Shown one piece after another: positions 42,981 through 52,004 of a DNA stretch of 64,000 nucleotides (within the stretch, counting starts at the first letter, position 1; each line of letters opens with the position of its first letter). The position numbers and the translations under genes were made by a program. The DNA is taken from positions 1 through 64,000 of the forward strand of contig CBFIHE010000009.1 in NCBI GenBank assembly GCA_965662345.1, written 5' to 3'. The DNA is from UBA6049 sp965662345 (GTDB lineage: Bacteria > Bacteroidota > Bacteroidia > Flavobacteriales_G > Salibacteraceae). The notes beneath the pieces were generated by a model. The model saw nothing but the letters and a program-made list of their open reading frames with translations. It was not told where the DNA came from and did no database searches.

Positions 42981-44369
42981 TTACTTAATCTCTTTGATCT
43001 CATTCATAATCCGTAGGGCCAATGCATCTGCTGAGGCTTTATCAGCACTTTCAGTGTAGATTCTAATAATTGGCTCGGTGTTAGATTTGCGCAAATGTAC
43101 CCACTCACTTTCAAATTCAATCTTTACACCATCCTTGGTATTAACTGGTAAATGCGCATATTTAGATTGCATTGCCGCCAAAATGGCGTCTACATCAATC
43201 TCTGGTGTTAGTTCAATTTTATTCTTGGAAATATGATAAGCAGGGTATGAAGCTTTCAGCTCACTCATGCGCATTCCGTTTTTGGCCAAATATGTTAGAA
43301 ATAAGGCCACACCAACCAAGGCATCTCTTCCGTAGTGCAACTCAGGGTAAATAATACCTCCGTTACCCTCTCCACCTATAACAGCGCCTGTTGCTTTCAT
43401 CTCATTCACAACATTCACTTCGCCAACAGCAGATGCCGTATAGCTTCCTCCGTGTTTTTCGGTAACATCTCGTAACGCTCTGGTGCTTGACATATTACTA
43501 ACGGTGTTACCTGAAGTTTTACTCAACACATAATCTGCAACAGCCACAAGTGTATACTCTTCGCCAAACATTTCTCCGTTTTCACTAACAAAAGCCAAGC
43601 GATCTACATCTGGATCTACAACTATCCCAAGGTCACATCTAGATTCTACCACTCGTTTTGATATGTCGATTAGGTTTTCTGGTAGTGGCTCAGGGTTATG
43701 CGGAAAGTGCCCGTTAGGTTCGCAAAACAACAATTCAGTATCTGTTACTCCCAAGGCTTCTAATAGGGCTGGAATGGCTAGTCCGCCTGTTGAGTTTACT
43801 GCATCAACGGCCACTTTAAAATGGGCCGATTTAATCGCTTCAACATCCACCAAATCCATGGCTAGTACAGCGTCAATATGCTTCTTTATCCAATCATTAT
43901 TCTCTTCAACTTTGCCAAGTTGATCTACCTCCGCAAAGCGATATTCTTCGGCATCGGCTATTGCTAGCACCTCGGCTCCATCTCCACCAGAAATAAACTC
44001 ACCTTTGGCATTCAGCAGTTTTAAGGCATTCCATTGTTTGGGGTTATGACTAGCAGTAAGAATAATTCCACCGTTAGCTTTTTCTGCAGGAACAGCCACC
44101 TCAACAGTAGGTGTAGTGCTTAAACCAACATTAATTACATTTATTCCCAACCCTTGTAGCGTTCCAAGAACCAAGCGCTCAACCATTTCTCCAGAAATAC
44201 GAGCATCTCTGCCAACCACAATGCGTACCTGCTCGCCAATGGGGTATTGTTGCTTAATCCAAGTTCCGTATGCAGCCGTGAATTTTACCACATCGGGCGG
44301 AGTAAGTCCTTCTCCTGGTACATCTCCTATTGTACCGCGTATTCCGGAAATTGATTTTATAAGTGTCAT
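42981..44369 (-). CDS. glmM: Phosphoglucosamine mutase
   Basis: 462 residues of the alpha-D-phosphohexomutase family: SGIRGTIG at the start, catalytic phosphoserine in TASHNP (about 104-109), metal loop DPDVDRLAF (about 250-258), sugar loop GEGNGGII, and phosphate loop RKSNTEPIIRIYTE. In Bacteroidota this form is usually annotated GlmM, which makes GlcN-1-P for UDP-GlcNAc, the precursor of peptidoglycan and of the uronate sugars proposed here. A phosphomannomutase role cannot be excluded by eye. Confidence 0.9.
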   Translation of the reverse strand: MTLIKSISGIRGTIGDVPGEGLTPPDVVKFTAAYGTWIKQQYPIGEQVRIVVGRDARISGEMVERLVLGTLQGLGINVINVGLSTTPTVEVAVPAEKANGGIILTASHNPKQWNALKLLNAKGEFISGGDGAEVLAIADAEEYRFAEVDQLGKVEENNDWIKKHIDAVLAMDLVDVEAIKSAHFKVAVDAVNSTGGLAIPALLEALGVTDTELLFCEPNGHFPHNPEPLPENLIDISKRVVESRCDLGIVVDPDVDRLAFVSENGEMFGEEYTLVAVADYVLSKTSGNTVSNMSSTRALRDVTEKHGGSYTASAVGEVNVVNEMKATGAVIGGEGNGGIIYPELHYGRDALVGVALFLTYLAKNGMRMSELKASYPAYHISKNKIELTPEIDVDAILAAMQSKYAHLPVNTKDGVKIEFESEWVHLRKSNTEPIIRIYTESADKASADALALRIMNEIKEIK

Positions 44370-44388
44370 GTTTCTGCGTTTTGACTAG

Positions 44389-44396
44389 CAAATATA
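44389..44396 (-). promoter_or_regulatory. Putative -7 element (TATATTTG) of glmM
   Basis: Exact TAnnTTTG match on the minus strand, 19 nt before the glmM ATG. Confidence 0.5.
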
Positions 44397-44502
44397 GGGC
44401 AACAGATTGCCTTTGCTTACGTTGTTCATAACCTAACTCTGGTTGTTAATGAACCTGTGAATAAGTGAATACTACCAAATCTACCTTGGCCTCACATTTG
44501 GC

Positions 44503-44510
44503 TAAATTTG
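44503..44510 (+). promoter_or_regulatory. Putative -7 element (TAAATTTG) of the TPR gene
   Basis: Exact TAnnTTTG match, 22 nt before the ATG at 44533. Upstream TTG at 44486-44488 is closer (14 nt) than usual. Confidence 0.45.
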
Positions 44511-44532
44511 GTATACCCTGAAAACGTACTTC

Positions 44533-45945
44533 ATGAACGAAGAATTTGAATCACCATTTGGAGGCTCACAGGATAACGACCTAATTAAGCGCTTTGAACA
44601 AATGCTTGAAGCGGGGGAGCAATACTTCTTTGATGTAGAAGAATTTGATGAAATCATTTCTTACTACATAGAGGAGCGTGCCAGTAAGCGTGCCTTTGAA
44701 GTGCTTTCTATGGCTAAAAGCCAACACCCTGCCACTGGAGATCTAATTCTACGCGAAGCTGAATTAATGGCTTCTACCAATCGATTTCAAGAAGCTCTTA
44801 CTATTATCAATAAGCTTGAACAAGTTGAAAAGTGGAATACAGATTTATTTCTCACCAAGGCATCTATACTAAGCCAAATAGGGAATAATAGAGGAGCAAT
44901 TAATACATTAGAACATGTTCTCACCATTTGCCAAGAAGAAGAAAAAGACGAAATCTGTATCAATATAGCTTTTGAGTGCCAAAACTTGGAAGAGCCCAAT
45001 GAAGCCATAGAATACTTAAAGAAAGCGCTGCAATACAACCCCGAAAACGAGGAAGCTATCTATGAGATTGCTTATTGTTTTGATTTAATTGGCAACAACC
45101 AAGAGGCTATTGAAACTTTTGTTTCAGTAATAGATGAAACACCCTATTCACATCATGCATGGTACTGTTTGGGTAACGTCTACCTTGCTACGGGTTTGGT
45201 TGAAGATGCTCTAAGAGCATATGACTACTCCATTGTTATTCAAGACGACTTTGCTTCTGGTTACTTCAATAAGGCTATGTGTCTAATGCAGCTTGAGCTC
45301 TATGACCAAGCCATAGACTGCTTTGGACAATCGTTGAAATTTGAGTTGATAGACTCTGTGTGCCTCTATTACATTGGTGAATGCTATCTACGATTGAACC
45401 AAGACAGACAAGCAGAAATTCATTTTAGAAAAGCTATAGGTAAAGACGACAGACTTTTAGATGCTTGGGTAGGCATGGCTACTGTTTTATACAAACAGAA
45501 CAAGACTATTGAAGCTTTGCATTACATAAAAAAAGCGCTAAAGCTAGATGAGCGTTCTGGAGAAAACTGGTATTTACAAGGCGAATATCAACTTGATGCT
45601 GGATTAGAAGTAGAGGCATGTACGAGTTTTGAGAAAGCTCTAGAACATGGCTACAATAAGACTTCTATTTGGCTCAACTACTCAGAAGTGCTCGTGTCTT
45701 TAGAGCAGTTTGAAAAAGCTGAGGAGCTCTTAGAGAAAGCACTATCTACCTGCCCTAAAGATAGTGAGATTCACTACCGTTACGTAGCTTATTTGCTTGT
45801 ACACGGTAGAATTGGAGATGCGGAAGAAATGTTAATAGCGGCATTGGAGTTGAATAATGAAAAAGTAGAATCCTTGTTGGCCTATTATCCAGAGGTAATT
45901 CGTTATCCACAACTTCTTGCACTTATAGATTCGTATGAAGGATAG
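44533..45945 (+). CDS. TPR-repeat protein
   Basis: 470 residues made almost wholly of tetratricopeptide repeats, about ten, from residue 45 on (for example EAIEYLKKALQYNPENEEAIYEIAYCFDLIGN). No signal peptide and no membrane helix, so it is cytoplasmic. Such proteins act as scaffolds; partner unknown. The Asp/Glu-rich N-terminus (about 1-40) is unique. A TAnnTTTG element precedes it. Confidence 0.9.
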   Translation: MNEEFESPFGGSQDNDLIKRFEQMLEAGEQYFFDVEEFDEIISYYIEERASKRAFEVLSMAKSQHPATGDLILREAELMASTNRFQEALTIINKLEQVEKWNTDLFLTKASILSQIGNNRGAINTLEHVLTICQEEEKDEICINIAFECQNLEEPNEAIEYLKKALQYNPENEEAIYEIAYCFDLIGNNQEAIETFVSVIDETPYSHHAWYCLGNVYLATGLVEDALRAYDYSIVIQDDFASGYFNKAMCLMQLELYDQAIDCFGQSLKFELIDSVCLYYIGECYLRLNQDRQAEIHFRKAIGKDDRLLDAWVGMATVLYKQNKTIEALHYIKKALKLDERSGENWYLQGEYQLDAGLEVEACTSFEKALEHGYNKTSIWLNYSEVLVSLEQFEKAEELLEKALSTCPKDSEIHYRYVAYLLVHGRIGDAEEMLIAALELNNEKVESLLAYYPEVIRYPQLLALIDSYEG

Positions 45946-46011
45946 GCGTTTAAAATGTCTTAGGCTAGTTGAAGCAACTCATATTACATTCGTATTGCAA
46001 ACACAAACGTT

Positions 46012-46320
46012 ATGATTAAGGAGATTTCTGTTCAGGAGTTGCGCAGTAAACTAGCAACAGGAGAACACGTACAGGTAATTGACATAAGAGAACCTTATGA
46101 AGTTGATGTAGCTAGTTTTACTGAAACTAATATCCCTCTGGGAGAAATCTTAGAACGAGAGAGTGAGCTTGCAACTGAAGGCATAGTGGTTCTACATTGT
46201 CAGTCTGGGCAGCGAGCTTCTGCAGCTTGTGAAAGCTTAGAGCGACTTTGTAACAGATCTAATATTTATAATCTAACAGGAGGCTTGGAAGCTTGGTTAG
46301 CCCTTGAACCTGCCAAATAA
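46012..46320 (+). CDS. Single-domain rhodanese-like protein
   Basis: 102 residues. VIDIREPYEV (22-31) and the active-site loop HCQSGQRA with Cys63 show a catalytically plausible rhodanese domain (sulfur transfer from a persulfide). GLEAW at the C-terminus is typical. It comes 2 nt before the DUF368 gene, so the genes are likely co-transcribed. Confidence 0.92.
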   Translation: MIKEISVQELRSKLATGEHVQVIDIREPYEVDVASFTETNIPLGEILERESELATEGIVVLHCQSGQRASAACESLERLCNRSNIYNLTGGLEAWLALEPAK

Positions 46321-46322
46321 GC

Positions 46323-47243
46323 ATGAGAACATTTAAAGATTACGCAGCGATTGCGCTCAAAGGAATGGGAATGGGTGCAGCCGATGTTGTGCCTGGAGTA
46401 TCAGGAGGTACCATCGCATTCATTACTGGAATCTACGAGGAGCTAATTGACTCAATTAAATCTATTGATCATACCTTATTCTCTACCTTTAAAGAAGGAG
46501 GAATCTCGGCTGTTTGGAAGGCTGTAAACGCACCTTTTCTCATCGCTTTATTCGTGGGAATAGGAATTAGTATTTTATCTCTTGCCAAAGGGATAGGTTT
46601 CCTTCTTAAAGAATACCCTGTACTTGTATGGTCGTTCTTTTTCGGGCTCATTATAGCTTCTGCGGTAGTTATTGGCAAAAAAGTGAAAAAGTGGAATGCA
46701 CCCACTTTTGTTGCCTTATTCTCTGGGGCGGTCATTGCCTACTACATAACAATAGCCTCACCTGCAGAAACTCCTACAGCTACTTGGTTCATATTTTTGA
46801 GTGGAATGATTGCCATCTGCGCAATGATTCTCCCTGGAATATCAGGCAGTTTCATCTTACTGTTAATGGGTAAATACCGATACATCCTCGATTCTATATC
46901 ACAATTGAAGCTAGATGTTCTGCTAACCTTTGCAGGTGGCTGTGTTGTTGGTTTGTTAACATTTTCTCATGTATTGAATTGGATGTTTAAGCGATTTCAT
47001 GATGCTACTGTTGCCCTTTTAACTGGCTTTATGATAGGATCACTGAACAAAGTATGGCCTTGGAAAAACACATTAACCACACGTATGAATAGTCATGGAG
47101 AAGAAGTACCTCTTCTACAAGAGAACATCTCTCCATTTAGCGCTAATGACTCATTCTTTATTGCGGCATTCGCTCTATGTATTTTAGGTGTAGCCATTGT
47201 ACTTGTTCTTGATCGTGTTGGAAAAAAGTATGAGTCGGAATGA
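46323..47243 (+). CDS. DUF368 undecaprenyl-phosphate transporter (PopT family)
   Basis: 306 residues, about nine membrane helices. The N-terminus KGMGMGAADVVPGVSGGT (14-31) and the repeated motif MILPGISGSFILLLMGKY (about 167-184) define DUF368. Members have been reported to return undecaprenyl phosphate to the cytoplasmic leaflet, recycling the lipid carrier used for peptidoglycan and surface glycans. It overlaps aroE by 4 nt. Confidence 0.92.
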   Translation: MRTFKDYAAIALKGMGMGAADVVPGVSGGTIAFITGIYEELIDSIKSIDHTLFSTFKEGGISAVWKAVNAPFLIALFVGIGISILSLAKGIGFLLKEYPVLVWSFFFGLIIASAVVIGKKVKKWNAPTFVALFSGAVIAYYITIASPAETPTATWFIFLSGMIAICAMILPGISGSFILLLMGKYRYILDSISQLKLDVLLTFAGGCVVGLLTFSHVLNWMFKRFHDATVALLTGFMIGSLNKVWPWKNTLTTRMNSHGEEVPLLQENISPFSANDSFFIAAFALCILGVAIVLVLDRVGKKYESE

Positions 47244-47965
47244 TGCGTCTTGGACTCATTGGTAAAAAGTTAACCCATTCATTTTCTCCAGCTTATTTTA
47301 AGGCTAAGTTCGAGAAAGCAAATCTAGACGCCTCCTACAAGCCTTTTGAACTGCAGTCTATTGAAGACCTAGAAGATTTACTTGAGAAAGAAAAGTTGAA
47401 CGGGCTAAATGTTACCATTCCGTTTAAAGAAGTAATTATCCCATTTCTAGATGAACTAGATAGTACAGCCTTGAAAATTGGAGCCGTGAATACTGTTTGC
47501 ATCGATAAAGGCAAACGGATTGGCTATAATACAGATGCTCCTGGGTTCATTCAAGACCTAAAACCGATGCTAAATCAAACAGATAGGCACGCACTTGTTC
47601 TTGGTTCAGGCGGAGCTTCTAAGGCAGTTGTTTATGCTTTGAATTCTATTGGAATAAAAACACGTATTGTTTCTCGTAGTGGTGATTCACTAAAATATAA
47701 GGACTTAACAAAAGAATTACTCCAACAATATCAAGTAATTGTGAATACTACTCCTGTTGGCATGCATCCGCATATTAACGAGAGCATACCGCTACCGTGG
47801 GAAGGCGTGCTAAAGGAACATTTAGTTTACGACCTCATCTACAACCCACAAGAAACCCTGCTTCTTCGAAAAGCTAGAGAAAGAGGCACACGGACTGCTA
47901 ACGGATACAATATGCTGGTAAATCAAGCTGAACTTAGTTTTGAGCAGTGGGTAAAAAATACTTAG
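47240..47965 (+). CDS. aroE: Shikimate dehydrogenase
   Basis: 241 residues. Substrate domain with LIGKKLTHSFSPAYF (6-20) and GLNVTIPFKE (catalytic Lys, about 53-62), then the NADP domain with VLGSGGASKAVVYAL (glycine-rich loop, about 118-132) and the C-terminal GYNMLVNQAELSFEQW. Slightly short but complete. The start ATG overlaps the DUF368 stop (ATGA). The 3' end overlaps the convergent hypothetical gene by 32 nt. Confidence 0.93.
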   Translation: MMRLGLIGKKLTHSFSPAYFKAKFEKANLDASYKPFELQSIEDLEDLLEKEKLNGLNVTIPFKEVIIPFLDELDSTALKIGAVNTVCIDKGKRIGYNTDAPGFIQDLKPMLNQTDRHALVLGSGGASKAVVYALNSIGIKTRIVSRSGDSLKYKDLTKELLQQYQVIVNTTPVGMHPHINESIPLPWEGVLKEHLVYDLIYNPQETLLLRKARERGTRTANGYNMLVNQAELSFEQWVKNT

Positions 47966-48608
47966 AGCTATTCTCGTAGTATTTAGAAAGGTTTGATTGG
48001 AGCTTAATAACCATTTCGGCGTTCGTACGCTTAAAAATGGCCATTCCACTTCTTTTTCTTACGTAATAAGGAAAAGGCTTTTCAAGTAATTCAAAGTCTT
48101 GATTCATCATGGCAACGCCTTCAAAATATTCTCCAAAAGCTTGAAAATAAACCAAACCAAAATCTGCGATGTAAAAGATAGAGTCTTTGGTAAGCTTCAC
48201 TTTGGGAATTACATCTAACGAATCGTCTCTAAAAACACTATCAAATTCACGCTCTCGTATTGCACTGCTGTCTTCACTGTAAAAGAAATGGACATCGCAA
48301 AAGTCAAAAACCCCTCTAAATGCTTTAATTACTTCCTTATTTCTCTTGGCATTTCTTGCCACTAAAATATCTGCTTCTCTATCTCGTTTCTTACTTCTTA
48401 AGATTTCTATAGCCCTACTTTGCGTATGTAAACGCACTAAAAGGGTGCCCTTTTTTAGCTTCTGGATATGACTAAAGGCAATACTATCTTTTGTATTGAT
48501 GAAGACCTTATCTAATTGCGCATGAGAAGTGGTCGTAAGTATCAATAAAAAGGATACTACAAAAGACTGTAAAAGCCGACTTATGGATATAGATTTCTGG
48601 AAAATCAT
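47934..48608 (-). CDS. Exported hypothetical protein
   Basis: 224 residues. Signal peptide (LLQSFVVSFLLILTTTSHAQ, cleavage about 31), then a basic, mixed alpha/beta protein (KKLKKGTLLVRLHTQSRAIEI is preceded by a DSIAFSHI segment) with a C-terminal Arg/Lys-rich stretch. I recognise no family. It faces aroE and overlaps it by 32 nt; the ATG is at 48608. It may be periplasmic. Confidence 0.7.
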   Translation of the reverse strand: MIFQKSISISRLLQSFVVSFLLILTTTSHAQLDKVFINTKDSIAFSHIQKLKKGTLLVRLHTQSRAIEILRSKKRDREADILVARNAKRNKEVIKAFRGVFDFCDVHFFYSEDSSAIREREFDSVFRDDSLDVIPKVKLTKDSIFYIADFGLVYFQAFGEYFEGVAMMNQDFELLEKPFPYYVRKRSGMAIFKRTNAEMVIKLQSNLSKYYENSSKYFLPTAQN

Positions 48609-48732
48609 ACAAACATTGCGCGGTATGGAGGGTAATACTACATAACATGAGGAATCTAAACTCCCTCTATTTTGTTAATGGTACAATCGTCAAGATAGTG
48701 GCATTTATTCATAGGGGAACAGTTACTCTAGA

Positions 48733-48891
48733 CTAAAAAACAAACTTGAAAAGCATAATTACCACACAGATAAGAAACATGAAGATTGAAATTCTATTAA
48801 TCCCATGCATCACCTTCAAATTAAAATTAGACTCACTTTTCTTGAACATGGTAGCTGGGTTTAGATAATGTAAGAGTTTCTTAAGGAGCAT
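48733..48891 (-). CDS. 52-aa single-pass membrane protein (possibly DUF6728-like)
   Basis: 52 residues between the wzc pseudogene and the exported hypothetical gene, in a 323-nt stretch with no other gene. A charged N-terminal half contains NFNLKVMHGINRISIF; one hydrophobic helix (about 34-48) follows and the protein ends FKFVF. The ATG at 48891 lies 41 nt after the last wzc codon. I recall similar small proteins in Bacteroidota annotated DUF6728, but I cannot verify that. The rest of the gap (48609-48732) shows nothing clear. Confidence 0.6.
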   Translation of the reverse strand: MLLKKLLHYLNPATMFKKSESNFNLKVMHGINRISIFMFLICVVIMLFKFVF

Positions 48892-48931
48892 ATTTTACGT
48901 TTATGTTCTAACCTAACGGCACAAAAAAAGT

Positions 48932-51042
48932 TTAACTAGGAGGTGAATAACCTTTTTCGTATCCAAAACTACCCTTTTCAGACTTTGGAATATCATTTAA
49001 TACCAGATACAATCGCTTTGCACGCTTTTCTTGGTGATAGGCCACCAAAGTTTCTAAATGAGATTTTAATGAGTAATTATACCTCACCAAATAGAGGTTT
49101 ACATCTGTAAATTTCATCAACTCATTGGTATCGCTTACTAGTCCGAGTGGAGCTGTATCAAAAATAATAAAGTCGTAACGCTCTTTCAGTTCATGAACGA
49201 GCTTCTCAAATTTCTTTGAAACAAAGATTTCACTTGGGTTTGGTTCTAAGGGGCCAGAAGTAACCAAATCTAAATGAGAGCTTTCTAGCGGACGTATAAT
49301 ATCATCTATATTGTGTTGACCATACACGTAACTACTAACACCCCTGTCATTTTTGAGCCCTTTGGCCTCAAATACTTTAGGTTTTCTAAGATCTAGCTCA
49401 ACCAGAACCGTTTTAGGTCCTGCTGAAGCAAAAGATCCAGCCAAGTTAATAGAAGTAAAAGTCTTTTCTTCCCCACCCACAGAGCTTGTTACTAAAATCA
49501 CTTTAGAGTCTATACTATCACTGTCTTGAGGCGCAAACCGTATGTTAGACCGAATCCCTCTAAAGCTTTCTGATGTTGGCGAATCTGGAAAGTCGTATAC
49601 TACGTTCTGGGTATCTAGTGGACATTTAAAAACCCTACCCACAACTGGAATGCTCGTAGCCTGAATTACATCTGCCTCAGACATGATTTTGTCTCCCAAT
49701 AATCCAAACCCAAGTAAAACGGAAGCCGGAATACCTATTCCTAATAAGAAGTCAATAAGGTAATTCTTAAAGGGTTCTGGGCTAATTGGGTCATCGCCAG
49801 AGTGAATAGCTTCATTTATTATTGCGGTATTTGGAGTGGTAGCCGCTTTCATCATTTCTGTTTCACTCAACTTGCTTAACAAGTAGACCAATTGTTCATT
49901 AGTCACCTCATATTGACGCTGAATATCAACGAAGGCTTGTTAATTTCCTAGTAAAGACGCAATTTTTTCGTTTACAATAGCCAACTCCTCATTTACAGCA
50001 GCCTTTTCAATGCGAACCCCATTCTCTGTTAATGATTGTTTGAGTGCATCTAATTCGCTTCGCTTTCTCAATAAAACGGAGCTTCCATCTTGAACAGATA
50101 CGCGTAGTTCTTGTAATTCAAGACTCAATGAAGCAACATCAGTTACAAGCTTGTGTAACAGTTGATCTTCAATTCTAGCTGTAGATGGTGCCATTAAACC
50201 ATAGAATTGCTGCTTTTTCTTTAAATAACCTGCTAGATAATTGAAGTATTGTTCTTTGTATGTAAGCCTTGCGGCTTCTTCACCCATGATGCTAAAAGAG
50301 TAATCTGCCCCTTGTTCAAATGGTATAGATTCATTCCTATATATCCTAAAAGCACAGTCGCCAGCTGTAACCTTCTCACCTCATGCAAAAGGAATTCTTA
50401 CCGTAGACTCCTCTACAACAGAATTGGCTGGAACAGCGGCTTTAAAGTTCTTATCATCTCGCACTCTGGCACTCAATAACATTTCCAACTCGGGCACATC
50501 CCCTGGATGCACGTAAACAGGCCCAGAGCAAGAATTGCATTTGAATCTGTGAATATGACAGTGAATGGACTTGTTTTATACAAGTCTTCAGAGGTTATAC
50601 TAGATTCTTTCCTGTAAATTACTCCAAGTTCTAATTCGCGAATTACCTGCTTGTTATGGCTTCTAGATTTTAATACGGCTATTAGTTTCTCTACAAAAGT
50701 ACTTCTGCTCTCTTCCACTCCCCCCAGGCCCACGTCTAAGCTTTCGAATGGACTTTTTTTCTCACTTATGTGAAAAATCAGTTCGCTCCTATAAACCCTT
50801 GTAGAAAACTCATTGATTAGAAATACACCAAACACCCCAGTAGCTAGTCCAACAACTAAGACATACCATTTTCTGAGTAAAAGATTTAAAACCTTCTTTA
50901 AATCAACCCCATTTGCATCAGCAGGTTGAATGGCTGCTTTCTTCAACTTTTCGCTCGCGGTAGCTTCTTGGAATGCTTTTTATCGCTCATCTTTTAGCTG
51001 TTTTTCTCGCTTCCTTAAATCTACGGGTAAGTTTCGTAGCAT
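48932..51042 (-). pseudogene. wzc: Decayed wzc: polysaccharide co-polymerase/tyrosine autokinase
   Basis: The reading frame can be followed from the ATG at 51042 through Wzz-like text (VDLKKVLNLLLRKWYVLVVG; TSPFTVIF) to a CpsD/Wzc kinase end (QRQYEVTNEQLVYLLSK; IIFDTAPLGLVSDTNELM). It is broken by TAA at 50982-50980, a frameshift near 50523, TGA at 50383-50381 and TAA at 49942-49940. The last three segments share one frame. The Walker A motif reads GGEEKT where family members have GGEGKT. Total length about 703 codons against roughly 780-800 usual, so a segment of the periplasmic coiled coil is probably deleted. The kinase cannot be made whole. Confidence 0.9.
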
Positions 51043-51093
51043 TGGGGTTTAAAGGTTTTAAAAGGATTTCAAAGATAAGTATTGATTAAACAC

Positions 51094-51564
51094 CTATTGA
51101 TTATGGTAAGGCTCGCCTCTAAGGATAGTGTACGCTCTATAAAGTTGCTCAAATAACAGCACTCTTATCAGTTGATGTGAGAACGTCATATGAGAGAAAG
51201 AAAGCTTGTAATTCGCTCTGGCATAAACATCTTTGTGAAATCCGTAGGCACCACCAACTACAAGTGTTACCATTGGATAATTCACCAGTGCACCCTCCAA
51301 AAACTTTGAAAAATCAACAGATGAAAAGCTCTTTCCTTTTTCATCTAGCAATACCACATAATCCTCTGGCTTGCATTGACTTAAAATTAGCTCAGACTCT
51401 TTTTTCTTCACTTCATCACCTGTCAACTTGTTGCTTCTCTTGAGATCGGGTATCTCAATGATACGAGCTTTTACGAATTTTCCTAACCGTTTCTTATACT
51501 CTTCAGCTCCTGAGTGTACAAAACCTCCCACAGTTTTACCTACAAAGACAATTTTAAGCGCCAA
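51094..51564 (-). CDS. rlmH: 23S rRNA pseudouridine-1915 N3-methyltransferase
   Basis: 156 residues of the SPOUT family: KIVFVGKTVGG at the start, LLDEKGKSFSS (about 92-102), VVGGAYGFHKDV with the SAM-binding Gly loop, and the C-terminal RVLLFEQLYRAYTILRGEPYH trefoil-knot motif. The start is TTG at 51564 (family N-terminus follows at once). It is divergent from DUF4783-nadC, a common Bacteroidota order. Confidence 0.95.
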   Translation of the reverse strand: MALKIVFVGKTVGGFVHSGAEEYKKRLGKFVKARIIEIPDLKRSNKLTGDEVKKKESELILSQCKPEDYVVLLDEKGKSFSSVDFSKFLEGALVNYPMVTLVVGGAYGFHKDVYARANYKLSFSHMTFSHQLIRVLLFEQLYRAYTILRGEPYHNQ

Positions 51565-51589
51565 AATGAATTCTTGGATTGATGTTTGT

Positions 51590-51597
51590 TACTTTTG
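51590..51597 (+). promoter_or_regulatory. Putative -7 element (TACTTTTG) of the DUF4783 gene
   Basis: Exact TAnnTTTG match, 6 nt before the ATG at 51604. Confidence 0.5.
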
Positions 51598-51603
51598 CTT
51601 CAA

Positions 51604-51996
51604 ATGTATCGCATATTCAACTATACGCTTGTGTTTTTAAGTTGTGTTCTGCTTAGCCTCAACACTTCAGCGCAAATAAAAGGCAACATGCAAGCAGCAT
51701 TAGAAGCTGGTGAAGCTGAGGAAATTGCCAATTACTTTACTCCACAAGTAGACCTTACCTTAATCGATCAAGATGACCTGTTTTCCAAAAAACAGGCAAC
51801 TGCTCTGCTCAAGCAATTCTTCATGGTGCATGAGCCGTCTTCGTTTAATGAAATACACGCAGGAGAAAACGGTTCTGGTTTGAGCTATATCATTGGTAAG
51901 CTCTCTACAAATACGGGAACATACAGGGTTTCCTATTATTATGAAGGTGGTGATGGAAGCGAACGCATTCATCAATTAATTATTGACAGCGAGTAA
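51604..51996 (+). CDS. DUF4783 exported protein
   Basis: 130 residues. Signal peptide (VFLSCVLLSLNTSAQ), then a cystatin/NTF2-like small domain (DLTLIDQDDLFSKKQATALLKQFF, then YRVSYYYEGGDG). DUF4783 is found next to nadC in Bacteroidota, as here; function unknown. The ATG at 51604 is chosen because the longer frame includes the promoter element. nadC begins 8 nt after it. Confidence 0.85.
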   Translation: MYRIFNYTLVFLSCVLLSLNTSAQIKGNMQAALEAGEAEEIANYFTPQVDLTLIDQDDLFSKKQATALLKQFFMVHEPSSFNEIHAGENGSGLSYIIGKLSTNTGTYRVSYYYEGGDGSERIHQLIIDSE

Positions 51997-52004
51997 CCTA
52001 ACGC

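Noticed and set aside
44402..44453. GTTCAT...ATGAAC inverted repeat between glmM and the TPR gene
   Set aside because: Arms are short and imperfect with a long spacer; not clearly above chance in AT-rich sequence.
48609..48932. Promoter or second RNA gene in the gap after the wzc pseudogene
   Set aside because: Apart from the 52-aa frame I saw no strong stem or full promoter element.
50473..50946. Stand-alone Wzz-like gene at the N-terminal fragment
   Set aside because: It is in frame with upstream codons through a TAA and continues out of frame into clear Wzc sequence, so it is part of the pseudogene.
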